64,000 nucleotides of DNA from Candidatus Bathyarchaeota archaeon (GTDB lineage Archaea > Thermoproteota > Bathyarchaeia > Bathyarchaeales > Bathycorpusculaceae), in NCBI GenBank assembly GCA_026014485.1, contig JAOZIE010000023.1, positions 310,001 through 374,000 on the forward strand. Direction: 5' to 3'. This document shows, piece by piece, positions 50,285 through 59,032 of this stretch (position 1 is its first letter; every line of letters begins with the position of its first letter). Under the pieces are notes generated by a model. That model was not told where the DNA came from. It made no database searches and saw nothing but the letters and a program-made list of their open reading frames with translations. A program made the position numbers and the translations under genes.

Positions 50285-53200
50285 CTATGAGGGTGACTTT
50301 TTGGAGCGTTTATTCAATGCAACCGAAACTGCTATGATAACTCCTGCAATTCCGACTGCGATACCTGCGAAGGCAATGTACTCGGCGTTCTGTAGGTTGC
50401 TATTTAGGTCTGTGATTTGGTTGTGGAGCGTATCCAACGAAGTGTTCAGGTCGGTTCCTAAATTGTCCAATTGGTTCTGCAGGGCAGATTGCGTTGAGTT
50501 CAAGTTGTCGATGTTGCTGGTAAGGTTGCCTCCTAAGTCGTTTAGTTGATTTTGCAACGCTGACTGTGACGAATTTAGGCTGTTCAGTTTCTCGCTAAGG
50601 CTACCCAGTTGATTCTGCAGGGATGACTGCTCCAAATTCAAGATGTTGATGTCGTTGGTGAGGTTGTTTTCTAGGTCTTTTAGTTGGCTTTCTAGGTCGA
50701 AAAGTTGTTTTTGCAATGCCGATTGTGTCAAGCTCATGTTGTTTAGGTTGTTTTGTAGGCTGTTGATTTGATTCTGTAGCGCTATTTGGGTTGCATTCAA
50801 AGCCGCCAAATCGGAAAACAACGAACTTGCCTGATTAACGAACTGCATTGTCCTGTTTGCAGAGGCGCTTACGCTGTTTGTTTGAGTGGCTGTTACCTCC
50901 ATGAAGTAGGTTCCGTCAGGGTAGCCTGCGCTTTGCAAAGTGAAGCTATGCGTTCCGTTGCCGCTGAAGGTTTGTATGAGTTGACCATTAAGGGTCACTA
51001 CAACAGAGTCAACGTCGCTTCCCAAGACCGAAACGGTTAGGGCTAAGTTGCCTTCGTAGCTGCCTGCGTTTGCTGGAGACAAAATCTGAATGGTCGGAGG
51101 CGCAGGGTCAATTGCTCCATAGCTTGATGAAGTCAACGAGAGTTCTGAGTTTGTGGTGGTTATGGCGGCTACATCGGAGTTAATCAGGTTTAAGGAGCTG
51201 TTGACCGCGACTATGTTTCCTCCGTGGACGCCTCTGAGGGTTAGATTGGAGTCTGTAACATAGAGGGTCCCGTTTATCACTGAGTCCGAAATTGTCGCGG
51301 TTGATGCCTGCACATAATTCGATTCCACAAAAACATTGTTGGACAAGTCCGCTGACCCTGCTATAGTGACGCCGTTCAAAGCCAGCCCCCAACTCTGCTG
51401 CGTAGAAGAGAGCACCTGATTCTCAACGTAAACGTATGGTTGAATTAAGAAGCCTTTTTGTGCGGACAGTGCAGCCGTGGTTGGGACGCCATCGTAGGCG
51501 AGTCCTGTAACGTAGGCTGCGTAGGGTCCAGCGTAGTCGAGTGAACTGCCGTTCAAGAAGGAGATTACCCCCGCATCATAGGGGGATGGCAGAGTGATGT
51601 TGGCTGTCCATCTGTTCAGTGTCGGATTATACGTCAACGGCGTCAACTTAGCGTCAATGTATCCTGCGTATGTGATTTGGGCGTACTGGTCCTGCATCTG
51701 CTGCGGATAAACCACCAAGGTATACTGACCAAACGTTACCTCCTGACCGTCAGGGTAGCGGATGTCAACGGAGATTTGCGCGGTCTGACCCATATACAAC
51801 GTGGACGGCGACACAGTAATCTGCGGGGTAGTCATGCCGTCTGAAACCCAGACCTGCCCAAAGAACCAACCGTACAAGGTGGCTTGAAGCGTTGCTGATT
51901 CATAACTTGCCCCCAGCAGAATAGTATACAGCCCCGACGAAGCATTTTCGGGCACTTGCAGGGTGCCTCTGATTTTTGCATTTTGATAAACGAGGCTTGA
52001 ATTAGCAACTGTTTCCCCGGAAGAGTTTACCAGCAAAGCAACCACGCTGGAACCCGCGGCTATGTCTGAACCAATCGTTCCCCCGCTGTCATACGAGAAG
52101 ATGTCAGCTACGTTAACTGGGGCTTTAGGTGAAGCAACAATTGTGAGGTATTGACCTGGCGCCAGTGAGCCCGGTTCTGCGGCTACTTCTGGATACATGA
52201 CGGTGGACTGCAGGTAAATCCCGTTTGTGAAGGGCAAGATTCCGTATGTGCCCTCTTGAATCATCAACGTTAAAGGTCCCGCAGGGTATGGGTCAGTCAA
52301 GTTTACGGTGGAGACAAGACCCCGCTGCGAATCGTTTGTCGGCGACAAAGCCACTGTGTCAACGGTAGTGTATGCGTTGTCTAAAATTGAGTACGATTTT
52401 ATCTGCATTGACAGCGTGGGGTCTGTTGGCGCTGGATTTCCCGCTAAATCCGTTGAAGCTACAATAACCTGTAGTCCGCCGTGTGCTGTAGTCCACGGGT
52501 CAGTCGGCGTCGGATTATAGAAGGTTGCGAAGTACCCCACATATGTTTCAGCTACGCCCTCGCCTGAAACGCCCTCTGAAGTGCCCGCGACGTCAAAATA
52601 GGCAACGCCTGCCTGCTGACCCATCGTCACAGAGCAAGCCCAAACCTGATTCGCGCTGTCAAAAACCATCGGCGTAACAAGTGAAGTGTCTGCCAAAGTA
52701 ACAAGTTTCGCGGTAAACTCCCCGTTTGTCACTGTAGTGTTGCCGTTGGCAATTTGCGCCGTTACCTGTATTGTCTGGTCAGGGAAGACTTCAAGGGGAT
52801 ATTGACCGTTTGAATCCACAAGGCCAACTTCCACTGATAGGCTCGCCTGGGAGGGTTGAGTCTTGTAGAAGGCGGCGATTTCCCCGATGTTTGGCGCTCC
52901 CCAACCAGCGGCGAGGTTGTAGCCGTAAGACGCCGTCCATGGAATGATGTAGCCGAACGTAACGGGCGTAAACGCCTTCGTGTATAGGGTTTCGTTGTTG
53001 CCTAAACTGTACAGAAACGGATTAATCAAGCCCAGAGGTCTGCCGGAGGATTGCGCCATCAAAGCAACAAACCCAGCCAGAATCGGCGCGGAAGCTGAAG
53101 TGCCACCTGTGATTCTCACTGAGCCTGCGTCGATTATGTTTATGCCTGGGAAGATGCCTCCCTGCAGGCTGAGGTCAGGTTCCATTCTGCCGTTCGGATA

Positions 53201-54577
53201 CGAGGGTGGTGTCTGCTGGCTTTGTTGGTACCATGGTTTGGGCTGCATGAAGCTGACGCCTCCTCCGCCTCCGCCTGCGTTGAAGCCGTCGGGTACATAT
53301 GCGCGGTTAGACCACGCTGTTTGAACAGACGCTTGGGATCCGTTTGGCTGAGTGTAAATGTAGGTTTGGGTTCCGCCTACGCTGGTGACGTAGGCTGAAT
53401 TAGATGGGAACGCCGAGTTTCCTGATGTTCCCGAACTGAATCCGCTTCCTCCTCCATCTCCCGATGAGCTCAGGAAGGTGATTCCCTGAAGCGAGCCCAG
53501 CATGAAGTAGAGGTCTGGGAGGAACATGTTGAAGTAGAACCATTCGGCGCTTATGGTATAGTAATTCCACTCATGGGCAAACGAGAGACTCATCGAGAGG
53601 GTGGTGATTCTGTTGAGAGACACGATTTGGGCTATGTCTGAGGCAACTGACCGTGCTCCAGTGGCGACGTAGAGGTCTAATGTTGCGGCTGGCGCCATTG
53701 CATGAGCCATCTGGACGTCAAGGGAGACCTCGGTGCTCCAGCCCTTGTAAGCGCCCAAGTTAGGGTTATAGGGTCCAATGGGAATAACGTTTAGTGTCGC
53801 AGAGGGAAAACCATAAAGGGCGTTAAAAATCTCTAAGTCTTCGTAGACTGTGGGTGACCCATAGAAGTCCAGTATCCCGATGGTTTGGTTTTCCCCTTGG
53901 AAGCCCTGCTCATATAGCACAGTGGCGTTGTAGACTTCTGGCAGGTCTTTTGCTGACAGCCCAGATTTTGTGTAAGTCACGTTTACTGTCTGCTCCGCTG
54001 GGGAGATGCCTGCAAGTTTAGGCTTAACCATGAGGGCAGTGGCGTTTGACGCTATGAAACGGGCTCCATGAAACTCCGAGTTCCCAGTTGTAATATAATA
54101 AGAGCATGTGCCGTTAGTGTACATGTTCACGTCTGCATCAAAATACTGTTTAACCTGCGCAGCCGTAGCCTGAACAACAATAACCGAATCTAACGCTTCA
54201 GCAACCACCTGCAGCCCTGCGCTTTCAAGATACGCAAGCATAGCCTTGTATTGTCCAACTGGCAAAAATTCCTGCTCAATCTGCGCTGGCGTAAGGAAAC
54301 ATCCAAACGAAGGCGAGGACGGGTCAGAAACTTCCTTCACCATGGAACTCAAAAGACCCACATTTCTCAGCGGGATGGCGATATCCACAGAAACCGTTAG
54401 GTCCGACGGTGCCGGACCAGCAGGAACATAGCCTGGAAGCGGCTGATCCAAAACAGGTTGAGCGGTGGACAAACCTGCTGCAAATATGCTGCTACATGAA
54501 GAAACCAGCAGTAAAGCCGCCAAAACGACAGCGACTATTGGTTTAACCGTTAAAATTTTAGCTTTAAGTGAGCCCAT
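50285..54577 (-). CDS. Membrane-anchored S53 (sedolisin/kumamolisin) peptidase, large
   Basis: A 1,430-residue exported serine-carboxyl peptidase. Signal peptide (1-34), pro-domain (about 55-195), and catalytic domain (200-570) with the Glu283/Asp287 pair (STEVSLDVQMAHAMAP), Asp374 of SSGDGG and nucleophile Ser494 of GGTSASAP. Long beta-rich domains (about 580-1250) follow, then a coiled coil of Asn/Gln/Leu heptads (about 1290-1400) and a C-terminal membrane helix with a basic tail. Sedolisins usually work in acid; the coiled coil is unusual and could hold the enzyme off the membrane. Alone in its transcription unit. Confidence 0.93.
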   Translation of the reverse strand: MGSLKAKILTVKPIVAVVLAALLLVSSCSSIFAAGLSTAQPVLDQPLPGYVPAGPAPSDLTVSVDIAIPLRNVGLLSSMVKEVSDPSSPSFGCFLTPAQIEQEFLPVGQYKAMLAYLESAGLQVVAEALDSVIVVQATAAQVKQYFDADVNMYTNGTCSYYITTGNSEFHGARFIASNATALMVKPKLAGISPAEQTVNVTYTKSGLSAKDLPEVYNATVLYEQGFQGENQTIGILDFYGSPTVYEDLEIFNALYGFPSATLNVIPIGPYNPNLGAYKGWSTEVSLDVQMAHAMAPAATLDLYVATGARSVASDIAQIVSLNRITTLSMSLSFAHEWNYYTISAEWFYFNMFLPDLYFMLGSLQGITFLSSSGDGGGSGFSSGTSGNSAFPSNSAYVTSVGGTQTYIYTQPNGSQASVQTAWSNRAYVPDGFNAGGGGGGVSFMQPKPWYQQSQQTPPSYPNGRMEPDLSLQGGIFPGINIIDAGSVRITGGTSASAPILAGFVALMAQSSGRPLGLINPFLYSLGNNETLYTKAFTPVTFGYIIPWTASYGYNLAAGWGAPNIGEIAAFYKTQPSQASLSVEVGLVDSNGQYPLEVFPDQTIQVTAQIANGNTTVTNGEFTAKLVTLADTSLVTPMVFDSANQVWACSVTMGQQAGVAYFDVAGTSEGVSGEGVAETYVGYFATFYNPTPTDPWTTAHGGLQVIVASTDLAGNPAPTDPTLSMQIKSYSILDNAYTTVDTVALSPTNDSQRGLVSTVNLTDPYPAGPLTLMIQEGTYGILPFTNGIYLQSTVMYPEVAAEPGSLAPGQYLTIVASPKAPVNVADIFSYDSGGTIGSDIAAGSSVVALLVNSSGETVANSSLVYQNAKIRGTLQVPENASSGLYTILLGASYESATLQATLYGWFFGQVWVSDGMTTPQITVSPSTLYMGQTAQISVDIRYPDGQEVTFGQYTLVVYPQQMQDQYAQITYAGYIDAKLTPLTYNPTLNRWTANITLPSPYDAGVISFLNGSSLDYAGPYAAYVTGLAYDGVPTTAALSAQKGFLIQPYVYVENQVLSSTQQSWGLALNGVTIAGSADLSNNVFVESNYVQASTATISDSVINGTLYVTDSNLTLRGVHGGNIVAVNSSLNLINSDVAAITTTNSELSLTSSSYGAIDPAPPTIQILSPANAGSYEGNLALTVSVLGSDVDSVVVTLNGQLIQTFSGNGTHSFTLQSAGYPDGTYFMEVTATQTNSVSASANRTMQFVNQASSLFSDLAALNATQIALQNQINSLQNNLNNMSLTQSALQKQLFDLESQLKDLENNLTNDINILNLEQSSLQNQLGSLSEKLNSLNSSQSALQNQLNDLGGNLTSNIDNLNSTQSALQNQLDNLGTDLNTSLDTLHNQITDLNSNLQNAEYIAFAGIAVGIAGVIIAVSVALNKRSKKSPS
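50380..50790 (-). repeat. Heptad-coding repeat (SQSALQNQL units)
   Basis: Inside the peptidase gene, a unit of about 84 to 105 bases recurs at least five times, each coding for a variant of LNxxQxxLQNQLxxLxxxL. Neighbouring copies keep the same wording (TQSALQNQL, SQSALQNQL), which suggests expansion by recombination. Confidence 0.7.
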
Positions 54578-54807
54578 TCTTTTCCCTCAGATTCCTATTC
54601 TGATCTGTTTGGTGTTTATCTTGTGGATTCCCTTAAAGCTTTGTCAAAAACATCGTTAAGCTTGTGTGGCGAAACGTGAGATAGGTGTTCTGGAAAAATG
54701 TCTTATTACAAGACGATCCAAATCTGTTGTGGACTTGGCTGATTAGTCCCTTCCCCCGCGAGATAAGCCTTGCAGCGGATCAGAGCCAACAGGTAGATGA
54801 ACCGTGA

Positions 54808-56037
54808 TTATAGGTTGTTGCAGTATTCTTCGATCTTTTCTGATGCTTTTTTTGCGAAGGCGACTGCTTCGATGACCGTTTTGGGGCCAGTAACGACGTC
54901 TCCTGCGGCGAATACGCCTTTTTGTGATGTTCTGCCGAACTCGTCAACTTGCAGTAGCCCTCTTTGGGTGACTTTTGCGCTGCCGACGCTGACTACGTCT
55001 GCACCTGGACCCTGACCGATGGCGATGATGACGGAGTCAGTTGGCACTTCAAACGAGGACTGAAAGTCTTCCTTATAATTCACAGAGCCGTCTTCAGCGA
55101 TGGTTTTATCGATTTTCACGCATTTTACGGAGTCTTCTGTAATGCGGACAGCTTGGCAGTCATGAAGCATTTTTACGCCGTCGATTGTTGCCATTTCCAC
55201 TTCCGCTTTGTCTGCACTTATTTCTTCCACGCTTCTATTGTTAAGAATGGTGACTTCGGAATGTTGTTTCCTGATGGCAGTTCTTGCTGCATCCATGGCG
55301 ACGTTCCCCGCACCGAGGATGACGACTTTTTTGCCCAGTTTGTAGGCATCAGGAGACCTCAAATAGTCTATGGCAAAGTGTACATGCCCAAGAGTTTCAC
55401 CCAAAAGACCATACCGATTAGGTCGGCTTGTGCCCGTGCAAATAAAGATGGCATCATAGCCGTCTAGGAACATGTCTTCAGTGGTGATGTTTGTGCCTAT
55501 TCGAGTGTTCGGGCGGAATTTAACGTCCAAAGAATCAAGAATTTTTTTGTATAACTCGAGTATGTTTTTAGGTAATCTGAACTCTGGGATACCATACCGC
55601 AGAGTACCGCCGATGCTGTCCATCGCCTCAAATAATGTGATGGAATAACCCTTCAGGGCTAGAATGATGCTCATGGTCATTCCGGCTGGACCTGCGCCCA
55701 CAACACCGACTGTTTTGCCGTTTTTTTCGACAAGCGGCGGTTGGAAGGTTTCTAGGTAAAAACGAGAAATATACTGTTCTACTTTGTAGAATTCAACAGG
55801 CTGACCCTTTTTACCCAATATACAATGACCTTTACAGTTTCTTTCGTGAGGACAGATGATGGAGGTAACGGCGGATAGGGGATTGTTGTTGAAGAGCATT
55901 TCTCCCGCTTCTTTCAATTTGCCTTCTAGAAATAAATTGAAAACTTGCGGGATTGGGGTCGAAGCGGGGCAGCCCTTGGCGCATCCGGGCACTTTACATT
56001 TCAGACATCGTTCGGCTTCGGCTTTCATTGTTGACAT
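54808..56037 (-). CDS. GltD-like FAD/NAD(P) oxidoreductase
   Basis: A 409-residue protein related to the beta subunit of glutamate synthase. The N-terminal cysteines CLKCKVPGCAKGCPAS and CPHERNCKGHC bind 4Fe-4S clusters; VGAGPAGMTMSIILA is the FAD Rossmann motif, VVILGAGNVAMDAARTA the NAD(P) one, and VFAAGDVVTGPKTV closes the FAD site. No glutamate synthase large subunit is adjacent, so another electron partner is likely (as in NfnB or Sud-type proteins). It ends the RsbU-RsbW-RsbV run, 32 bases after the STAS gene. Confidence 0.9.
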   Translation of the reverse strand: MSTMKAEAERCLKCKVPGCAKGCPASTPIPQVFNLFLEGKLKEAGEMLFNNNPLSAVTSIICPHERNCKGHCILGKKGQPVEFYKVEQYISRFYLETFQPPLVEKNGKTVGVVGAGPAGMTMSIILALKGYSITLFEAMDSIGGTLRYGIPEFRLPKNILELYKKILDSLDVKFRPNTRIGTNITTEDMFLDGYDAIFICTGTSRPNRYGLLGETLGHVHFAIDYLRSPDAYKLGKKVVILGAGNVAMDAARTAIRKQHSEVTILNNRSVEEISADKAEVEMATIDGVKMLHDCQAVRITEDSVKCVKIDKTIAEDGSVNYKEDFQSSFEVPTDSVIIAIGQGPGADVVSVGSAKVTQRGLLQVDEFGRTSQKGVFAAGDVVTGPKTVIEAVAFAKKASEKIEEYCNNL

Positions 56038-56069
56038 ATAAAGTCTCCTTTGTTTATTGTGTTATTTGA

Positions 56070-56405
56070 TTAAGGTTGGTTCAGGCTTTGTAAAGCTTCT
56101 TTTTGGGAAGGGAATATTTTAAAAATCTGTGTGAAACCCGATATTTCAAATACCTCATACACATAAGGTTTCATGGAAACTAATAGAATTTGGCCGTCTG
56201 TTTTTTGTAAATTTTTAGCTGAAGACAGAAGAACCCTCAAACCCGCACTGGCTACATACTCAGTTTGAGAAAAATCGCAAACAATTTTTTTTGTTCCTTT
56301 TGCAATTAGCTCTCGTAGTACCATATCAACATCGTTAGCAGTATAGGCGTCGAACCTGGGTACCATGACTGCTATAGTTACGTCGTCTTCTGTCCTTATC
56401 TCCAT
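56070..56405 (-). CDS. STAS-domain anti-anti-sigma-type protein, first
   Basis: A 111-residue RsbV/SpoIIAA-like domain: VPRFDAYTANDV, the phospho-site region CDFSQTEYVASAGLRVLLSSA with Ser at the usual place, and YEVFEISGFTQIFKIF. In bacteria such proteins bind the kinase RsbW when unphosphorylated. ATG at 56405 follows GTGAGG; the longer frame to 56432 overlaps the kinase gene. It is close in sequence to the protein at 58686. Confidence 0.9.
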   Translation of the reverse strand: MEIRTEDDVTIAVMVPRFDAYTANDVDMVLRELIAKGTKKIVCDFSQTEYVASAGLRVLLSSAKNLQKTDGQILLVSMKPYVYEVFEISGFTQIFKIFPSQKEALQSLNQP

Positions 56406-56415
56406 GTTCCTCACT

Positions 56416-56898
56416 TCATTTTGAAGATTCATTTTTTTTTATATACTTCCCTATTATTAATAGATTCATATCATTACTCCGAACGTACTCTACCTCATCC
56501 ATAAATTTTCTCATAAAAAAAATTCCCAACCCGCCTACTTTTCGTTCATTCAAATCGCTTTCGGTATCCGGATTTGGTATAGTGGTCGGGTCAAACGGTT
56601 TCCCCCAATCCATAATATTAACTATAAATTTTTCACCGGAGATAGGTAGCATGCAACGGATTACAATGGTGCCCTCACTTTTGTTAGAGTATGCATGTTT
56701 GATGATGTTTGTGCAGGCTTCATCAACCGACAATTGAACTGCATATATGTCTTTGATGCTTTGTATCTTGCATTGTTTCATTGTTTCCTCTATGAATTCG
56801 CTTATTACCGGTAGCTTTTCGAGCTTACTTTCCACTGTAAGTTCAAACTTTTCTTCCGTAGTCTCATTCTCAGTTTCTGTCCTTTGCTTGCCTTTCAA
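56416..56898 (-). CDS. RsbW/SpoIIAB-type serine kinase (HATPase)
   Basis: A 160-residue GHKL ATPase. The N-box is SVDEACTNIIKHAY, the G1 region DWGKPFDP, and the G2 region KVGGLGIFFMRKFMDEVEY. In the bacterial system it phosphorylates the STAS partner and sequesters a sigma factor. Archaea have no such sigma factor, so its second partner is unknown. TTG start six bases after the phosphatase stop; the order phosphatase-kinase-STAS is that of an rsb operon. Confidence 0.9.
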   Translation of the reverse strand: MKGKQRTETENETTEEKFELTVESKLEKLPVISEFIEETMKQCKIQSIKDIYAVQLSVDEACTNIIKHAYSNKSEGTIVIRCMLPISGEKFIVNIMDWGKPFDPTTIPNPDTESDLNERKVGGLGIFFMRKFMDEVEYVRSNDMNLLIIGKYIKKNESSK

Positions 56899-56904
56899 CG
56901 CACA

Positions 56905-58512
56905 TCAGGTCCCCTTGATAACAAGCAGTGTGATGTCATCAAACTGTGGCATATCCACGGTGAACGCCTTTACCTCGGATAAAATCTGCTCGAGAATCGC
57001 CTGTGCCGGAAGATGGGCATTTTTCTGAATGATTTCGATGAGGCGTTTTTCCCCGAACAGTTCTTCCTTAGAATTGATTGCCTCTGTAACACCATCAGTA
57101 TACATGACGATGGCATCACCTTTCTCGATTGTCACTCTTCGGGATTTATATTCCCCGTTCTCGACAGCCCCAAGCACAATGCCCGTAGGCATAAGCTTCT
57201 CAACTGTCTCGTTATGACTCCGGAAAACCACTGGGGGGTTGTGGCCGGCATTAACGTAGGTAAGGGACCTGTCTTTCTCGTTTAGCATACCAAAAAAGAG
57301 GGTTACAAACATCCCTGACTTTGAATCTTGGGTTATCGTATTGTTGGAATTGTAGATTACTTTCGCTGGGTCGTGATGCCAGAGTGCGTTTACCCTGACC
57401 ACAATCCTTGATAACGCCATAAAAAGAGCTGCTGGAACGCCTTTTCCGGAGACATCTGCAACAAGTAGTCCATGCGTGCCCTTGTCAAGAGTCATAACCT
57501 CGTAGGGGATCACGTCAAAGAAGTCTCCTCCGACCTCCTTTGCCATGACGGTCTGGGCGGCGATATCAAATTCTGGAATCTGAGGGATTGTCTCTGGTAG
57601 AAAGCTTTTCTGTATTTCTGCCGCAATCTGAAGCTCCGCATTTGAACGGGCAAGTCGCCCTTCCATCTCACGGCGTTCGGTGATGTCGCGGATTGTTTCG
57701 ATGGCGCCAATAACCTCCCCGTTAGTTGGGTCGTAGAGTGGGCTTGCCTTTGCCCAGAAATAGGCGCCGCCTGGTCGAAAGTCTGGAATAAAGACATCAA
57801 CAACAAGAGTGTCTACATTCCGCTCCACCGTGTTGTATCTTTTTCTTATCTCATCTTCTGGCATGAAAACTAAGTCTGCCAGCATTGGTCTGCGTTCCTT
57901 GTAGAATGGAAGGGCATATTCATAATTTCCTTTGCCGAGCATGGCACCTTCGGGGATGCTGGTTAGCATTTCCATGGCGCTGTTCCACGCGATGACTTTG
58001 CCTTTTGTGTCTATGACAAGTGTGGCGTCGGGGAGGAAACTGAGGATATCTGCAAGGCTGCGGCGTGACCGCGCTATCTCTTGTTCTGCCAGTTTTCGTT
58101 CGGTGATGTCGCGGATTGTTTCGATGGCGCCGATAACGTTTCCAGTATTGGGGTCGTAGAGTGGGCTTGCCTTTGCCCAAAGATAGGCACCGCCTGGTCG
58201 AAAGTCTGGAATAAAAATCTCGACAACAAGTGTATCGTCTATTCGTTCGACTGTGTCATATTTCTTTTCTACCTCGACTTCAGGCATGAAAACTAGATCC
58301 GCCAATATTGGTCTGCGTTCTTTATAGAACGGAAGCGCGTACTCGTAGTTGCCTTTTCCGAGTATGGAGTTTCGGGGGATGCTGGTTAGCATTTCCATTG
58401 CGCTGTTCCACATGATGACTTTGCCTTTTGTGTCTATGACAAACGTGGGGTCGGGTAAAAATTCGATTATTGCATCGCGGACTTTCTTGCCATCGGCGTT
58501 CATGTTTTGCAC
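56905..58512 (-). CDS. PAS-PAS-SpoIIE-type serine phosphatase (RsbU-like)
   Basis: A 535-residue protein: two PAS domains (about 14-140 and 155-281) and a PP2C-type SpoIIE phosphatase (about 300-535). The PAS copies are near identical with a 141-residue period (FLPDPTFVIDTKGKVI and FLPDATLVIDTKGKVI). The phosphatase shows KEVGGDFFDVIP, LLVADVSGKGVPAALFMA and MYTDGVTEA, whose Asp residues bind the two metals. It would dephosphorylate the STAS proteins in response to the PAS signal. The first gene of the run. Confidence 0.93.
   Translation of the reverse strand: MQNMNADGKKVRDAIIEFLPDPTFVIDTKGKVIMWNSAMEMLTSIPRNSILGKGNYEYALPFYKERRPILADLVFMPEVEVEKKYDTVERIDDTLVVEIFIPDFRPGGAYLWAKASPLYDPNTGNVIGAIETIRDITERKLAEQEIARSRRSLADILSFLPDATLVIDTKGKVIAWNSAMEMLTSIPEGAMLGKGNYEYALPFYKERRPMLADLVFMPEDEIRKRYNTVERNVDTLVVDVFIPDFRPGGAYFWAKASPLYDPTNGEVIGAIETIRDITERREMEGRLARSNAELQIAAEIQKSFLPETIPQIPEFDIAAQTVMAKEVGGDFFDVIPYEVMTLDKGTHGLLVADVSGKGVPAALFMALSRIVVRVNALWHHDPAKVIYNSNNTITQDSKSGMFVTLFFGMLNEKDRSLTYVNAGHNPPVVFRSHNETVEKLMPTGIVLGAVENGEYKSRRVTIEKGDAIVMYTDGVTEAINSKEELFGEKRLIEIIQKNAHLPAQAILEQILSEVKAFTVDMPQFDDITLLVIKGT
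57640..58480 (-). repeat. Tandem duplication of a PAS-coding unit
   Basis: The DNA of the two PAS domains is directly repeated at a distance of 423 bases (exactly 141 codons); for example the same 30-base-plus stretch begins at 57676 and at 58099. The high identity at DNA level points to recent duplication or gene conversion. Confidence 0.8.
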
Positions 58513-58615
58513 TCTACGGGGATAGGTATTATTCGGTATAGCTAATTAGCTTTTAGAGCAAGCGAAACCGGGCTTTTTGTATTGAGATTTTTCTTCAAGA
58601 AACATTTGATGCAAA

Positions 58616-58624
58616 CTATAAATA
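58616..58624 (+). promoter_or_regulatory. Box A of the STAS/TPP-enzyme operon
   Basis: CTATAAATA 70 bases before the STAS start, in the divergent region opposite the phosphatase operon. GAGGG at about 58675-58679 is the ribosome binding site. Confidence 0.5.
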
Positions 58625-58685
58625 CGCCCGCAACGTCAAGAAAAATGAATTAACAATAACAAGTTTCTATACTGAGGGTTTGCAG

Positions 58686-59030
58686 ATGAATGTTGAAGTA
58701 AAAACTGTTGACGATTCAAAAATAATTGTTGTCCCCAAGAGATTTGATGCCTATACTGCCAATTCGGTAGAGGAAGAACTAACCCGACTAATTGGTGAGG
58801 GTACTCGCAAGATAGTTTGTGATTTCTCCCAAACTGACTATCTTGCCAGTGCAGGACTAAGAGTTCTCATTGCCGCATCGAAAAACCTGCAGAGAGCAAA
58901 CGGCAAGATGGTTCTCTGCTCAATAAAAGCATACGTGCTTGAAGTATTCGAGATATCGGGCTTAAACAAAATCTTCAAAATTTTTGGGTCAGTTGACGCT
59001 GCCCTACAAGACCTAAAGCAGGTTGTATAA
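58686..59030 (+). CDS. STAS-domain anti-anti-sigma-type protein, second
   Basis: A 114-residue RsbV-like protein, clearly a paralogue of the one at 56070 (VPKRFDAYTANSV, CDFSQTDYLASAGLRVLIAAS, LEVFEISGLNKIFKIF). It is divergent from the kinase/phosphatase operon and two bases before a TPP enzyme gene. ATG at 58686 has GAGGG seven bases upstream; a TTG at 58680 is less likely. Both STAS proteins could compete for the one kinase. Confidence 0.9.
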   Translation: MNVEVKTVDDSKIIVVPKRFDAYTANSVEEELTRLIGEGTRKIVCDFSQTDYLASAGLRVLIAASKNLQRANGKMVLCSIKAYVLEVFEISGLNKIFKIFGSVDAALQDLKQVV

Positions 59031-59032
59031 CT

